Below are positions 1 to 8,823 of a stretch of DNA of 64,000 nucleotides, in pieces. Source of the DNA: Natrinema saccharevitans. Its GTDB lineage: Archaea; Halobacteriota; Halobacteria; Halobacteriales; Natrialbaceae. Location of the stretch: positions 1,116,001 through 1,180,000 of the forward strand of contig NZ_LWLN01000001.1 of NCBI RefSeq assembly GCF_001953745.1, given 5' to 3'. The position numbers and the translations under genes are program-made. The first letter of the stretch is position 1, and each line of letters starts with the position of its first letter. The notes under the pieces are model-generated. The model saw only the letters and a program-made list of their open reading frames with translations. It ran no database searches and was not told where the DNA came from.

Positions 1-2
1 AC

Positions 3-632
3 GGGCAGGGTCACCTCGCGGTGACCGGCCTCGAGACGAACGCGCCGGTGACGGGCGGCGATCGGCTCGAGGTGACGGTCACGCTCGCGAACACGGGCGA
101 GGGGCCGGCGAGTCGCGAGGTCGAACTCGTGGTGGGGCACGATCCGACGACCGTCGATAGCCGATCGGTCACCGTCGGCGCGGGCGAGACGACGGCGGTA
201 ACGATGGGCTACGATACTTATCCCGTCGAGAACGACGACGAGTTTCCCGTCCGCGTGCGGACGGGCGACGACAGCGCTTCGCGGTCCGTCCTCGTGTCCG
301 GTCGCGACGGGGGCGACGGCGGCGACGAGGCGCAGTTTGCCGTGTCGATTACCGGGACGAAGGCACCGGTGTCGGGCGGCGACTTTCTCGCGGTGACCGC
401 GACCGTCGAAAACGTCGGCGGGACAGCAGGGTCGGGCGACGTCGAACTCGTGGTCGGCCATTCGCCGACGGTGGTCGATACCCGACGCGTCGGGCTCGAA
501 CCGGGCGAGACGGCGACGGTCCGGTTGGGCTACGACACCTACCCGGTCGCCAACGACGACACGTTCCCGGTGTCGGTTCGGTCGCCCCACACGAGCGACA
601 CCCGGACGGTGACGGTCTACGGGACGGACTGA
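3..632 (+). CDS. C-terminal part of a repeat-containing surface or adhesin-like protein (5' truncated by window edge)
   Basis: The reading frame is open to the first base of the window, so this is the 3' part of a longer gene; the GTG at 21 is probably internal. The visible ~203 residues are two tandem copies of one ~95-residue beta-rich module (roughly residues 1-93 and 106-200) joined by a Gly/Asp linker. Both copies share the phrases VELVVGH, a GET turn and GYDTYPV-NDD-FPV. This resembles CARDB/BACON-like immunoglobulin-fold repeats of secreted haloarchaeal proteins. That is a family-level inference, since no signal peptide or catalytic part is visible. The two repeats are close in sequence, suggesting recent tandem duplication. 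The full protein lies mostly outside the window. Confidence 0.7.
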   Translation, partial: GQGHLAVTGLETNAPVTGGDRLEVTVTLANTGEGPASREVELVVGHDPTTVDSRSVTVGAGETTAVTMGYDTYPVENDDEFPVRVRTGDDSASRSVLVSGRDGGDGGDEAQFAVSITGTKAPVSGGDFLAVTATVENVGGTAGSGDVELVVGHSPTVVDTRRVGLEPGETATVRLGYDTYPVANDDTFPVSVRSPHTSDTRTVTVYGTD

Positions 633-779
633 CGCTCGATCGCCTCGGTCGACGGCCCCGTGTGGCGTCGCCGGTTGCGGCCCGCGTCGGCCGATAGTCC
701 CGGATACTACCACCCAGTTTAATTACCATTACCAACGAAATTCCGGTACACCTAAACGACCGGCGGGAGACCCTCGAGT

Positions 780-983
780 ATGTCGAACGCGTCGCAGCTG
801 CGTGACAGCACCCAGATCGTGCTTCCCGCGGAGACCCTCGAGTCCCTCGAGCCGCAGCTCGACGAGGCGTTCACCGTCACGATCGCGTCGGCCGGCGAGG
901 ACCGCCGTCGGATCATCGGCAGTCCCGTCGAGATCCGAGCGGTCCACGAGTTTCTCACCCGCCGCGGCGTCAGCGTCCGCTGA
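780..983 (+). CDS. Small conserved haloarchaeal protein (VNG_1110C-like)
   Basis: A 67-residue acidic protein with ATG start and TGA stop, isolated between the surface-protein gene and tiaS. It contains the phrase STQIVLPAETLESL near the N terminus and ends with a compact segment built around IIGSPVEIRAV. From memory this matches a conserved haloarchaeal family typified by VNG_1110C, for which no function is known. There are no cysteines, membrane segments or recognisable catalytic residues. Length and composition are typical of haloarchaeal microproteins. Confidence that it is a real gene is good; function is unknown. Confidence 0.65.
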   Translation: MSNASQLRDSTQIVLPAETLESLEPQLDEAFTVTIASAGEDRRRIIGSPVEIRAVHEFLTRRGVSVR

Positions 984-1030
984 TCCCGGCCGGCGCGGAC
1001 GCTGCTACGCCGAGCCGCCCCGCCGATCCC

Positions 1031-2332
1031 CTATCGCTCCGGGTGCGTCGGCGCGTCGAACCCGCCCCGGACCAGCGGCTTCGCGACGTGGCGGCGCGCA
1101 CACGGCGGCACCTCGTACCAGCCGGGCTCGAGGGCGCGCTCGAGGCGTCGGATCGCCTTCTCGTCCCGGCTCGTCCCGCAGTCCCGGCAGCGGTACCCCT
1201 GGTTCCGACCGGCGCTTTTCATCCGCCGGTCGCAGTCGGGACAGGTCGGCGTCACCCGCTCGGTGCGGACGAGGTCGCGGACCGCCAGCTTCTCGAGTTT
1301 GATCGTGCCGTCCGCCACTTCGCCACAGGCCGTAATTCGATCGCCGACCCGGAGCGCCCGTACCCGATCGCGGAACCGCTTCGTCGGTTCGAAGGCGGCA
1401 CAGCTCAGTCGCTCGGTGGCTGCGGTCGCTGCGCTCTCGCCGGCCTCGGGCGGCTCGAGGTCGACGAAGACGTGGCCGCCGCGGCGGGTCTCGGGTTCGC
1501 TGGCGACTCGACCCGGGAGCCGGTAGGCCCGCCCGTTTCTCACCTCGGCGATCGTCCCGTTCCGAAGGTGGACGTCGGTCCCCTGATTGGTCACGAACAG
1601 CTGGCTCGCGGCGGCCGGTTCGCCCTCGATCCGCCGGGCGACCGCCCGGACCGCGTCCGGGTCGTCGCCGCGGATCCCGTGCAGGATCGGGCCCGGCGTG
1701 TGCGGGACGCAGACGGTCTCGTCCTCGCCGCGGTCGACGGTGTCCCAGACCGCGGGATACCCCCAGTCGGCCGCCGCGAAGACGCTCTCGTGATCGACGT
1801 CGCGAGGCGTTCCCCACCGTTCCGGCTCGCGGTAGGTGATGTACTCGTAGGTCCACTCCGAAAGGGCCGCCCACGCGCCGACGGCGGCCACCGCGCCGAT
1901 GCGGCCCCGACCGTCGCCGGCGTGCCACGACCGATAGCCGCAGTCGTCGACGAGCGCCGCGGCGTCGTCGATCTCGAGGTGATCGCGGATCGCCGCCCGC
2001 GAGAATCGGCACACCGCGTCGGCCACGTCGTCGGGGCGGTGATCGGCGACGACCAGCCCGGGATTCGTGCGTTCGTCGGCGGTTTCGGAAAGCGCCTCGA
2101 GGCGGTCGCGGGCGACGGCGAACGCCGTCTCGGAATCGCAGTCGGTATGGATCGCCAGCGCGGCGTTCCCTCGCGTCTTGTACTCGACGGCGGGATTGAG
2201 GCGGACGAGGAGAAGTCGGGAAACTGACGCTCCGTGATCCCGTCGCAGTCGCTCGGCGATCGTCGCGGCGACGTAGGTCGTACACATGCCGCGCTCGCGC
2301 GAGTCGGTATCGTCGATCCCGACGACGGTCAT
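1031..2332 (-). CDS. tiaS: tRNA(Ile2) 2-agmatinylcytidine synthetase TiaS
   Basis: TiaS attaches agmatine to C34 of the AUA-reading tRNA-Ile in an ATP-dependent reaction, so the tRNA reads AUA and not AUG; it is essential in archaea. The 433-residue length is normal. The N terminus begins with the family signature GIDDTDS (residues 5-11), followed by the kinase-like TCKD and ferredoxin-like domains. An OB-fold lies around residues 290-350, and a C-terminal zinc ribbon has cysteine pairs at about 364/367 and 382/385. The gene is transcribed divergently from the COG1395 regulator. The ATG at 2332 places the GIDDTDS signature at the N terminus as expected. Confidence 0.95.
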   Translation of the reverse strand: MTVVGIDDTDSRERGMCTTYVAATIAERLRRDHGASVSRLLLVRLNPAVEYKTRGNAALAIHTDCDSETAFAVARDRLEALSETADERTNPGLVVADHRPDDVADAVCRFSRAAIRDHLEIDDAAALVDDCGYRSWHAGDGRGRIGAVAAVGAWAALSEWTYEYITYREPERWGTPRDVDHESVFAAADWGYPAVWDTVDRGEDETVCVPHTPGPILHGIRGDDPDAVRAVARRIEGEPAAASQLFVTNQGTDVHLRNGTIAEVRNGRAYRLPGRVASEPETRRGGHVFVDLEPPEAGESAATAATERLSCAAFEPTKRFRDRVRALRVGDRITACGEVADGTIKLEKLAVRDLVRTERVTPTCPDCDRRMKSAGRNQGYRCRDCGTSRDEKAIRRLERALEPGWYEVPPCARRHVAKPLVRGGFDAPTHPER

Positions 2333-2415
2333 CGGCGGTCCTTGGCCGAGCAGCGAGTAACCCCTTTCGGGACGGCGCGGTCGGCGCGGGAGCGTCGCCG
2401 GCCGCGGGCCGAATC

Positions 2416-2490
2416 AAGTATATAAACATGTTCCCGATATGAGTTCGAATCGCGATACGGCACACGGACATATCGGGGAAAACGTCTTAT
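2416..2490. promoter_or_regulatory. Divergent promoter region with 9-bp inverted repeat between tiaS and the COG1395 regulator
   Basis: The 182-bp divergent gap contains an AT-rich TATA-like run (tatataaa, near 2420) that could serve tiaS. A second, cttata, near 2485 is about 25-30 bases before the regulator ATG and would give a nearly leaderless mRNA. Between them a perfect 9-bp inverted repeat (cccgatatg at 2433-2441 and catatcggg at 2469-2477) encloses a 27-base spacer. Because the downstream gene is a DNA-binding regulator, the repeat is a candidate autoregulatory operator. This is inference from position only. Confidence 0.4.
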
Positions 2491-2514
2491 AGGAGGAATC
2501 GCTTACAACCCCCT

Positions 2515-3480
2515 ATGTCCCGCTCCGCAATGGTCGGCAACGTGACCGCGATGTTAGAGGACGCGGGATTCGTGGTAAGCGACCGGTGTGCGATCCGGCC
2601 GAAGAGCTTCGATATCGCCGCGCGTCGCGGCGACGATCTGCTGTTGGTCAAGATCCTCGCGAACATCGACGCGTTCAACGAAGCGACCGGCCACGAGATG
2701 CGGCGACTGGGGACCTACCTCCGGGCGACGCCGCTGGTCATCGGCCTGCGGAGTCGCGACGAGGACCTGAAACCCGACGTCACCTACTTCCGACACGGCG
2801 TGCCGGTCCTCAGTCCCGACACGGCGTACAATCTCTTCATCGAGGAGGTCCCGCCGCTGATCTACGCCGCTCCCGGCGGCCTCTACGTCAACATCGACGG
2901 CGACCTGCTGGCCGACGAACGCGAGGACCGCGACTGGAGCCTCGGACAACTCGCCAGCGAACTCGGCGTCTCCCGCCGGACCGTCTCGAAGTACGAGGAC
3001 GGCATGAACGCCTCCGTCGAGGTCGCGATGGAACTCGAGGACCTCTTCGAGGCACCGCTGACCAGTCCCGTCGACGTCCTCGAGGGGGCCGACGACGTCC
3101 ACGAGAGCGAGGCGACGCCGGACGACCCCGCGGCGGACCCGGACGACGAACAGGTCGTCGCCGTCTTCACCCGGGCCGGCTACAGCGTCCATCCGACGGT
3201 CCGCTCGCCGTTTACCGCGGTCAGCGAGGACGAAGACGACAGCGACGTCGTCCTGACCGGCCACTCCGAGTTCACCAAGGCCGCGGAGAAACGCGCCCGG
3301 ATCATGAGTTCGATCGGCCACGTGACCCGCACCCGTTCGGTCTACGTCGTCGACCGCGCGAAACAGGACAACGTCGACGGCACCGCTCTGGTCGAACGCG
3401 ACGAACTCGCCGACCTCCGGAACGCCGACGAACTCCGCGACGTCATCCGGGAACGCGCCGACTACGAAGAGGCGGCCTGA
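2515..3480 (+). CDS. COG1395-type XRE-family transcriptional regulator
   Basis: A 321-residue protein of the archaeal family annotated as putative HTH-type transcriptional regulatory protein (COG1395). An N-terminal nuclease-like alpha/beta domain (about residues 1-125, containing [14 protein letters not shown]) is followed by a Cro/CI helix-turn-helix at about 141-165 ([22 protein letters not shown] region) and an acidic C-terminal domain. The family is near-universal in euryarchaea but its regulon is not established. It is transcribed divergently from tiaS. A TATA-like element lies close to the ATG, and no well-spaced Shine-Dalgarno is seen, suggesting a leaderless transcript. Confidence 0.85.
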   Translation: MSRSAMVGNVTAMLEDAGFVVSDRCAIRPKSFDIAARRGDDLLLVKILANIDAFNEATGHEMRRLGTYLRATPLVIGLRSRDEDLKPDVTYFRHGVPVLSPDTAYNLFIEEVPPLIYAAPGGLYVNIDGDLLADEREDRDWSLGQLASELGVSRRTVSKYEDGMNASVEVAMELEDLFEAPLTSPVDVLEGADDVHESEATPDDPAADPDDEQVVAVFTRAGYSVHPTVRSPFTAVSEDEDDSDVVLTGHSEFTKAAEKRARIMSSIGHVTRTRSVYVVDRAKQDNVDGTALVERDELADLRNADELRDVIRERADYEEAA

Positions 3481-3555
3481 GTCGGCCTCTCCCCGCCACG
3501 ACCGTCGCTTTCTATCGGGTACTCCGTCTGTAGACGGTTCTGGGAACAGTAGCTA

Positions 3556-3634
3556 TCGTAGCGACTGAAACGTTCACATACCGATCGCAACGCAGTCCTG
3601 CGAGCGGGTGTACCTCGAGTTTCAATCGCCACTA
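3556..3634. repeat. Palindromic MITE-like element, family 1, copy A
   Basis: A 79-bp element between convergent genes. Its ends (ctatcgtagcgactgaaac from 3553 and gtttcaatcgccactatag to 3637) form an imperfect inverted repeat matching at 16 of 19 positions. The terminal six bases on the right and the interior (acataccgatcgc and a tcctgcgag core) match the 80-bp copy at 9834-9913. TA dinucleotides flank both ends, as expected for a Tc1/mariner-IS630-type target duplication. It lies 72 bp after the regulator's stop codon and 71 bp before the end of the convergent glutaredoxin gene. Confidence 0.7.
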
Positions 3635-3705
3635 TAGTCGACGAACGATCACCCGTCGGACGAGAAGAGGCGACCGAAACTCGAGAAAATCGGCTCCTGT
3701 CGGCT

Positions 3706-3963
3706 TCAGGTCGCGCCGCTACTGTAGGTCTTCTCCAAGTATTCAACGATGTCGTCGCTCTCCGACATCCCGTCGATCCCGTTGGCCTCGTCGACGATGA
3801 CCGGCACGCCGGTCTGGCCGCTGACCGTCTCGACTTCCGTCCGATCGCCGTGGGAGCGGGGCACTTCGATGGTGTCGTACTCGAGGTCGAGTTCGTCGAG
3901 TTTCGAGCGGACCTTTGCACAGTACGGGCAGCCGGGGAGTTCGTACATCGTGATGTCTGCCAT
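3706..3963 (-). CDS. Glutaredoxin-like thiol oxidoreductase
   Basis: An 85-residue thioredoxin-fold protein with the dithiol active site CPYC at residues 12-15, a cis-proline segment (TGVPVIV) and a C-terminal helix, all in normal glutaredoxin spacing. It should catalyse reversible disulfide exchange in the cytoplasm. Haloarchaea use gamma-glutamylcysteine instead of glutathione, so the physiological thiol is probably that compound (established knowledge for haloarchaea, inferred here). The ATG at 3963 starts the canonical MADITMYELPG N terminus; an upstream in-frame ATG at 4041 would add 26 residues that do not belong to the fold. The gene is monocistronic. Confidence 0.88.
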   Translation of the reverse strand: MADITMYELPGCPYCAKVRSKLDELDLEYDTIEVPRSHGDRTEVETVSGQTGVPVIVDEANGIDGMSESDDIVEYLEKTYSSGAT

Positions 3964-4090
3964 AAAAAACCGTTGTCCCGGAAGCCGTATCAGCCCACCG
4001 GTCGCCCGACCGGTTGCCGGAATCGCGGCGGGCGACGACACGGCGACCCGCGAGCGAAACGCTGACCGCGTCCGGAGAGCGACGGGGCCG

Positions 4091-5527
4091 TCAGAACGAG
4101 AGCATCCCGGCGTCGACGGCGAAGTAGACGGCGAAGTAAACGACGAAGGCGAGAGCGAGCGCCCACTGCCCGGCCGAGACGTCGTCGGCCTCGCCCATCG
4201 CGCCCTTGACGAGCGGGTAGCTCATGATCCCGGCGGCGAGCCCGTTCGAGATCGACGCGGTCATCGGCATGACCGTGATCGTCAGCCCGCCCGAGATCGC
4301 CCATGCGGGGTGTTGCCAGTCGATGTCGGTGACGCCTTGTAGCATGATGATTCCGACGACGACCAGCGCCAGATAGGAGGCGTACTGCGGGATCGCGCTG
4401 ATTAGCGGCACGAGCAGCAGCGACAGGAAAAAGAGGACGCCGACCACGAGCGCGGTGAAGCCGGTCCGGCCGCCCTCTTCGACGCCGGTCGAGGACTCGA
4501 TATAGGTCGTCACCGTCGAGGTCCCGATCATCGCGCCGACCGTGGTCCCGATCGCGTCGGCCATCAGCGGTTTCTCTATCTCGGGGAGGTCGCCGTCCTC
4601 GTCGAGGAAGCCGCCGATCTGGGAGACGCCGATGAGCGTTCCGGCCGTGTCGAAGAAGTCGACGAAGAAGAACGTGAACACGACCAGCACGAAGACGAGC
4701 GGATCGTCGGTGATCATGCCGAGGCCGTCGACGAAGCCGGCGACCAGCGGCGTGAAGTCGTACTGGACGTTCGCGATCAGGCCAAGCAGGCCTTCGTTGG
4801 TCATCTGCTCGTAGCTTCCGGGCGGCGTCAGCGTCCCCGGCGAGACGACGTCGAGGGCCGTCAGGAGCCAGCCGGCGACGGCGGTAACGAGGATTCCGAT
4901 GACGATCGAGCCCCTGATACCGCGGGCGTGTAAGACGAGCATCAGCGCGAGCCCGGCGACCGACAGCGCCGCGACGGCGCTGGTCGCGACGTTGCCCAGC
5001 GAAACGAGCGTGTCCGGGTTGTCGACGACGAGTTGCATCTCCTGGAGGCCGAGAAAGAGCAGGTAGACGCCGATCCCGGCCCCGACGGCGAACTTGACCG
5101 GTTCGGGGAACAGTTCGATGATGTAGCGACGCGCGCCGACGGCAGTCAGGACGATGAAGACGATCCCCTCGACGAAGACGGCCGCGAGCGCGACCTGCCA
5201 CGGGACGCCGAGCCCGAGGACGACCGTGTACGCGAAGAAGGCGTTCAGTCCCATCCCGGGCGCGAGGCCGAACGGCCGGTTCGCCCAGAACGCCATCACG
5301 AGCATGGCGACCACCGACGAGAGGATCGTCGCGACGGTGATCATCTGCGTGACCTCGCCCGAACGGTAGCCCTCGAGCGAGATCGCCTCGCCGAGGATGA
5401 TCGGGTTGACGACGATGATGTACGACATCGCCAGGAACGTCGTCAGCCCCGCGATCGATTCCGTCTCGAGGTCGGTCTCGTGGTCGCCGAATCGGAAGTA
5501 CGCTGCGAGCGAGTCGAGTGCCCCCAT
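4091..5527 (-). CDS. NCS2/AzgA-type nucleobase permease
   Basis: A 478-residue polytopic membrane protein of the COG2252 group (AzgA/PbuG-like guanine, hypoxanthine or adenine permeases). The N terminus carries the family signature GLTTFLAMSYIIVVNP at about residues 25-40, followed by hydrophobic segments consistent with 12-14 helices. The conserved substrate region TSTVTTYIESSTGV lies in the second half. It probably imports purines in symport with cations. The ATG at 5527 was chosen because the 35 upstream in-frame residues are non-hydrophobic and basic. No purine gene is adjacent, although purF lies 23 kb away. Confidence 0.88.
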   Translation of the reverse strand: MGALDSLAAYFRFGDHETDLETESIAGLTTFLAMSYIIVVNPIILGEAISLEGYRSGEVTQMITVATILSSVVAMLVMAFWANRPFGLAPGMGLNAFFAYTVVLGLGVPWQVALAAVFVEGIVFIVLTAVGARRYIIELFPEPVKFAVGAGIGVYLLFLGLQEMQLVVDNPDTLVSLGNVATSAVAALSVAGLALMLVLHARGIRGSIVIGILVTAVAGWLLTALDVVSPGTLTPPGSYEQMTNEGLLGLIANVQYDFTPLVAGFVDGLGMITDDPLVFVLVVFTFFFVDFFDTAGTLIGVSQIGGFLDEDGDLPEIEKPLMADAIGTTVGAMIGTSTVTTYIESSTGVEEGGRTGFTALVVGVLFFLSLLLVPLISAIPQYASYLALVVVGIIMLQGVTDIDWQHPAWAISGGLTITVMPMTASISNGLAAGIMSYPLVKGAMGEADDVSAGQWALALAFVVYFAVYFAVDAGMLSF

Positions 5528-5719
5528 ATTGGATGCTCGAGCATAACAACAGGGGTTAGTTAAGCGTTCTTGTCCGGATCGACGCGAAATGTAGCCACGT
5601 TCGTGCATACACACCCGAGCCCGCCGACCCACGCCCGCCTCGAGCGCTGCGGTGTCGCGCCGCCGCGAGCGACGATGCCGGACGAACGTATTTTACCCCG
5701 GAGCGTGTACCTCGTTCAC

Positions 5720-6394
5720 ATGAGGTTCGTCATCGTGGGGTACGGGCGAGTCGGCTCCCGGACCGCGCGCATCCTCGCTGAGGAAGGCCACGACGTCGTC
5801 GTCGTCGACAACGACACGGACCGGATCGAACGCGCCGGCGACGACGGGTTCGAGACGAGACACGGCGACGGTGCCGACGAGGACGTCCTCGTCGACGCCG
5901 ATATCGGGACCGCCGACGCGATCGGTGCGTTCACGCCCGATCTCAACGCCAACTTCGCGGCCTGTATGGTCGGCACGCACCACGGTTGTCGGACCGTCCT
6001 GCGGATCGACGAGGACTACCGCGAGGACATCTACGAGAAGTACGCCGCGGAGGTCGACGAGATCATCTACCCCGAGCGGCTGGGTGCGGCGGGCGCGAAG
6101 ACGGCGCTTCTGGGCGGCGACTTCAACGTCGTCGCCGACCTCGCGGCGAACCTCCAGCTGACCGTCCTCGAGATTCGAGAGGGATCGCCCGCAGTCGGGA
6201 AGCGGATGAGCGAACTCGACCTGCCCGAGGCCGCGCGAATCTACGCACACGGGCGCGCTCGCGAACCGCTGACCATCCCGCTACCCGGGACCGAACTCGC
6301 GGTCGGCGACGAGGTCGCGATCGTCACCGAGGCCGACCGCGCGGCCGACGTTCGATCGTCGCTGTTGCCTGCAGGCGCCCGAACCTCGCGGTAG
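5720..6394 (+). CDS. trkA: TrkA-type potassium uptake regulatory protein
   Basis: A 224-residue cytoplasmic protein with one RCK/TrkA-N Rossmann domain (GYGRVG at residues 7-12, acidic VVDND at the end of beta-2) and one TrkA-C domain (about 140-220). Such proteins bind NAD(H) or nucleotides and gate Trk/Ktr potassium transporters; K+ uptake is central to the salt-in strategy of haloarchaea. No membrane subunit gene is adjacent, so its partner is elsewhere. The ATG at 5720 gives the canonical MRFVIVGYG start; 50 extra in-frame residues upstream are not part of the fold. Confidence 0.88.
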   Translation: MRFVIVGYGRVGSRTARILAEEGHDVVVVDNDTDRIERAGDDGFETRHGDGADEDVLVDADIGTADAIGAFTPDLNANFAACMVGTHHGCRTVLRIDEDYREDIYEKYAAEVDEIIYPERLGAAGAKTALLGGDFNVVADLAANLQLTVLEIREGSPAVGKRMSELDLPEAARIYAHGRAREPLTIPLPGTELAVGDEVAIVTEADRAADVRSSLLPAGARTSR

Positions 6395-6539
6395 CGGTCG
6401 GATCGGAAGGGGGGAGAGGAACGGTAGTAGGCGCGCGGACGGACGGATGGGGGGAGGGGTGGGGAGGCCGCCAGCGCGCCTGTTCGTTCCGACGGATCCG
6501 AGCCCAATAAAACCGCGTCAGACGATCGACTGACGACTG

Positions 6540-7634
6540 TCAGTTCGCGTCCGAATCGTCGTCGGGTCGGAAGACGAGAACGTTCTGGTGGACCATCGAC
6601 GGGACGAACGAAAACGGGTAGCCGTAGACGTGGAGGTCCTTCGTCGGATCGTACCAGATCAGGTTCGCCGAAAGCGTCAGCGGTGCCGCCGATTCGATCG
6701 CCCGCGCGAGGTCGGCGGCGAGGAACTCGTAGGACTGCTCGCGGTACATATCGCCGATGAAAACGACGACGTGACCGTCCGGTGTGACCGCGTCGGTAAA
6801 GCGGTCGAACTTCGCGGCCATATCCTCGAGCCAGTCGGCTTTCGTCTCCCACTCGTCGTCGGTCGACCCCGCTTCGCGGGACGTGGAGTCCGCGTCGCCG
6901 CCGGCGCTCTCGTCGTCCGCATCGTCGGCCGCCGGTCCGTCGAACGACCCCAGGTTGCTCTCGCGGGTCCGGCGCTCGTTGCGCGTCTGCTCGAGTTCGT
7001 CCATGTGCCAGTAGGGAACGTCGGTCAACAGGAGGTCGACCGAGTCGTCGGGAACTCCCTCGATCAGTTCGGCGCAGTCGCCGTGGCGCATGTCCTGTGC
7101 GGCCAGCGGGGGGTCGCCGCGCTCGCGTCTCTCCTCGTTTTCCCGGACGAGGACCGTCTCGTAGATCTCGACCCACCGCCGCGTGCGCTCGAAGCCGATG
7201 GCCTCCCGCAGGCCGGTCCCCTCGTGTTCGCAGAGGCTCGCGCCCAGCAAGGTGCCGCCGACGCCGGCGAACGGATCGAGGACGGTGTCTCCGGCCTTGC
7301 TGAACCGGCCGATCAGTTCCGCACAGAGTCGCGGGGGTTTCTGCCCGCCGTGTTCGCCCCGGAGATCGTGCTGGAGGTCCGGCGGGTACCCCTCGGGGAT
7401 CACGGACTTGGTGGCGTACTTCCACTCCTTGCCGGTGAGGTCGTTGACCCGGTTGCGCTCGTCGTAGATCCCGCGGCCCTCGAGGTAGGTCTGGTGATCG
7501 GCCAGTTCGTCGGTGTCGATCACCTCGCCGTCCTCGACGGGCAGGGACTCCTCGCGTGCGCGCTCGGCGTCGAACCCGCCGTCGTCGTCCGTGAACAGCC
7601 GGCTCTGGCGGTGCCGGTCCCCGTCGTCTGCCAT
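6540..7634 (-). CDS. Orphan amino-type DNA methyltransferase with a DVPYW catalytic motif
   Basis: A 364-residue SAM-dependent methyltransferase. Motif I (DPFAGVGGTLL) lies at about 120-130, an acidic SAM-binding loop (GFE) at 147-149 and motif IV at 205-209. The order (SAM site before the catalytic motif, target-recognition part after) fits the gamma group of N4-cytosine/N6-adenine DNA methylases. Motif IV reads DVPYW, where DPPYW is usual for the (D/S)PP(Y/W) consensus. An acidic Ser/Asp-rich insert (about 225-262) follows. No restriction enzyme is nearby, so it is probably an orphan, possibly the haloarchaeal CTAG methylase (Zim-type); that assignment is not proven by sequence reading. A tRNA or rRNA substrate is less likely. 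Confidence 0.75.
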   Translation of the reverse strand: MADDGDRHRQSRLFTDDDGGFDAERAREESLPVEDGEVIDTDELADHQTYLEGRGIYDERNRVNDLTGKEWKYATKSVIPEGYPPDLQHDLRGEHGGQKPPRLCAELIGRFSKAGDTVLDPFAGVGGTLLGASLCEHEGTGLREAIGFERTRRWVEIYETVLVRENEERRERGDPPLAAQDMRHGDCAELIEGVPDDSVDLLLTDVPYWHMDELEQTRNERRTRESNLGSFDGPAADDADDESAGGDADSTSREAGSTDDEWETKADWLEDMAAKFDRFTDAVTPDGHVVVFIGDMYREQSYEFLAADLARAIESAAPLTLSANLIWYDPTKDLHVYGYPFSFVPSMVHQNVLVFRPDDDSDAN

Positions 7635-7746
7635 ACCAGGAGTGGTCGCGCGACCCGTTTAAATACTCCTTTCGCGCTCCGCCGGCTCGAGCGCCGGGGG
7701 CCGTCCCCGTCGTTTTTGGCGGCCCCGTCCGAAGGGATCCGGTACG

Positions 7747-8736
7747 ATGGTCCCCCTCGGAGACGCCGTCTCGCTGGCCGTCGGCGTCCTCGCGCTCTGG
7801 GTCGGCGCTCGCTTCCTCGTGACCGGAGCCTCGAGGATCGCCGGCGCGGCCGGGATCTCGGCGCTCGTCGTCGGGCTCACGGTGGTCGCCTTCGGCACGT
7901 CCGCGCCGGAGATCGTCGTCTCGACGGGGGCCGCCCTCGAGGGCCAGGGCGACGTGGCGGTCGGCAACGTCGTCGGCTCGAACGTGTTCAACCTGGGCGT
8001 GATCCTCGGGTTCGTCGCCGTCATCGCGCCGTTTCGCGTCGCCGAACCGCTGCTTCGACGGGACGTACTGGCGATGGCCGCCTCGACGGCCGTCGCGGTC
8101 GCCGTCCTCGCGAACGCCCTCGTCTCGCGGCTCGAGGGGGCCGTCCTCCTCGCGCTGCTCGCGTGCTATCTGGGCGCGCTCGTGATCGCGGTCAGGGGCG
8201 GGGACGAGGCTGGCGAACCGACGGGCGACTCGAACGGCGGAACCGACGACGCGGCCGCGTCCGTCACGGTCGACGGCGACGGGCGAGAAGTCCGCCTCGG
8301 CCTCGAGGCCGGCCGAACCGCGGCGGGGCTCGCGATCGTGATCGTCGGCGGGCGCGTACTGGTCGACGCCGCCGTCGGACTGGCCCTCTCGGCGGGAATC
8401 TCCGAATGGGTCGTCGGCGCGACGATCGTCGCGGCTGGCACGTCGCTGCCGGAGCTAGTGACCTCCGTCGTGGCCGCCCGCCGTGGCGATACCGGGATCG
8501 CCGCGGGCAACGTCGTCGGTTCGAGCGTCTTCAACGTGCTCGGTGTACTGGGGCTGGCCGCCACAGCCCGTCCGCTGACCGTCGATCCGGCGGTCGTTCT
8601 CGCGCTCGGGTGGCTCGCCGCCCTGACCGCGTTCGCAACGGTCGTCCTCGCAACGGGCCGGCAGCTGACCCGCCTCGAGGGGGCTGCCCTCGTCGCGGCC
8701 GGCGCGGGCTACTGGGCCGTCAGCGCCCTCCTCTGA
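7747..8736 (+). CDS. CaCA-family calcium/sodium antiporter
   Basis: A 329-residue membrane protein with the two inverted alpha-repeats typical of the Ca2+/cation antiporter superfamily. The first contains AFGTSAPEIVVS (about residues 48-59) and GNVVGSNVFNLG. The second contains AAGTSLPELVTS (about 232-243) and GNVVGSSVFNVLG. About ten hydrophobic helices are separated by one acidic cytoplasmic loop around residues 155-180. It should expel Ca2+ (or exchange K+) at the cost of the Na+ gradient. The length is standard for prokaryotic YrbG-type exchangers. Start at ATG 7747, preceded by a short leader. Confidence 0.92.
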   Translation: MVPLGDAVSLAVGVLALWVGARFLVTGASRIAGAAGISALVVGLTVVAFGTSAPEIVVSTGAALEGQGDVAVGNVVGSNVFNLGVILGFVAVIAPFRVAEPLLRRDVLAMAASTAVAVAVLANALVSRLEGAVLLALLACYLGALVIAVRGGDEAGEPTGDSNGGTDDAAASVTVDGDGREVRLGLEAGRTAAGLAIVIVGGRVLVDAAVGLALSAGISEWVVGATIVAAGTSLPELVTSVVAARRGDTGIAAGNVVGSSVFNVLGVLGLAATARPLTVDPAVVLALGWLAALTAFATVVLATGRQLTRLEGAALVAAGAGYWAVSALL

Positions 8737-8823
8737 CGCCGCGGTGTCGTCGATCGGCGTCCCGAGTCGGGTGACACGAGTGTTAGCGAGGGCATATGAG
8801 GACACCGGCCCTTGGATGCGAGT

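Noticed and set aside
1005-2471. A 488-codon minus-strand frame overlapping tiaS
   Set aside because: Arg/Pro-rich composition with no motif; tiaS in the other frame has the complete family signature.
2487-2520. Shine-Dalgarno ggagg for the COG1395 regulator
   Set aside because: It is about 18 bases from the ATG, too far for normal use, and a TATA-like element lies where a leaderless promoter would be.
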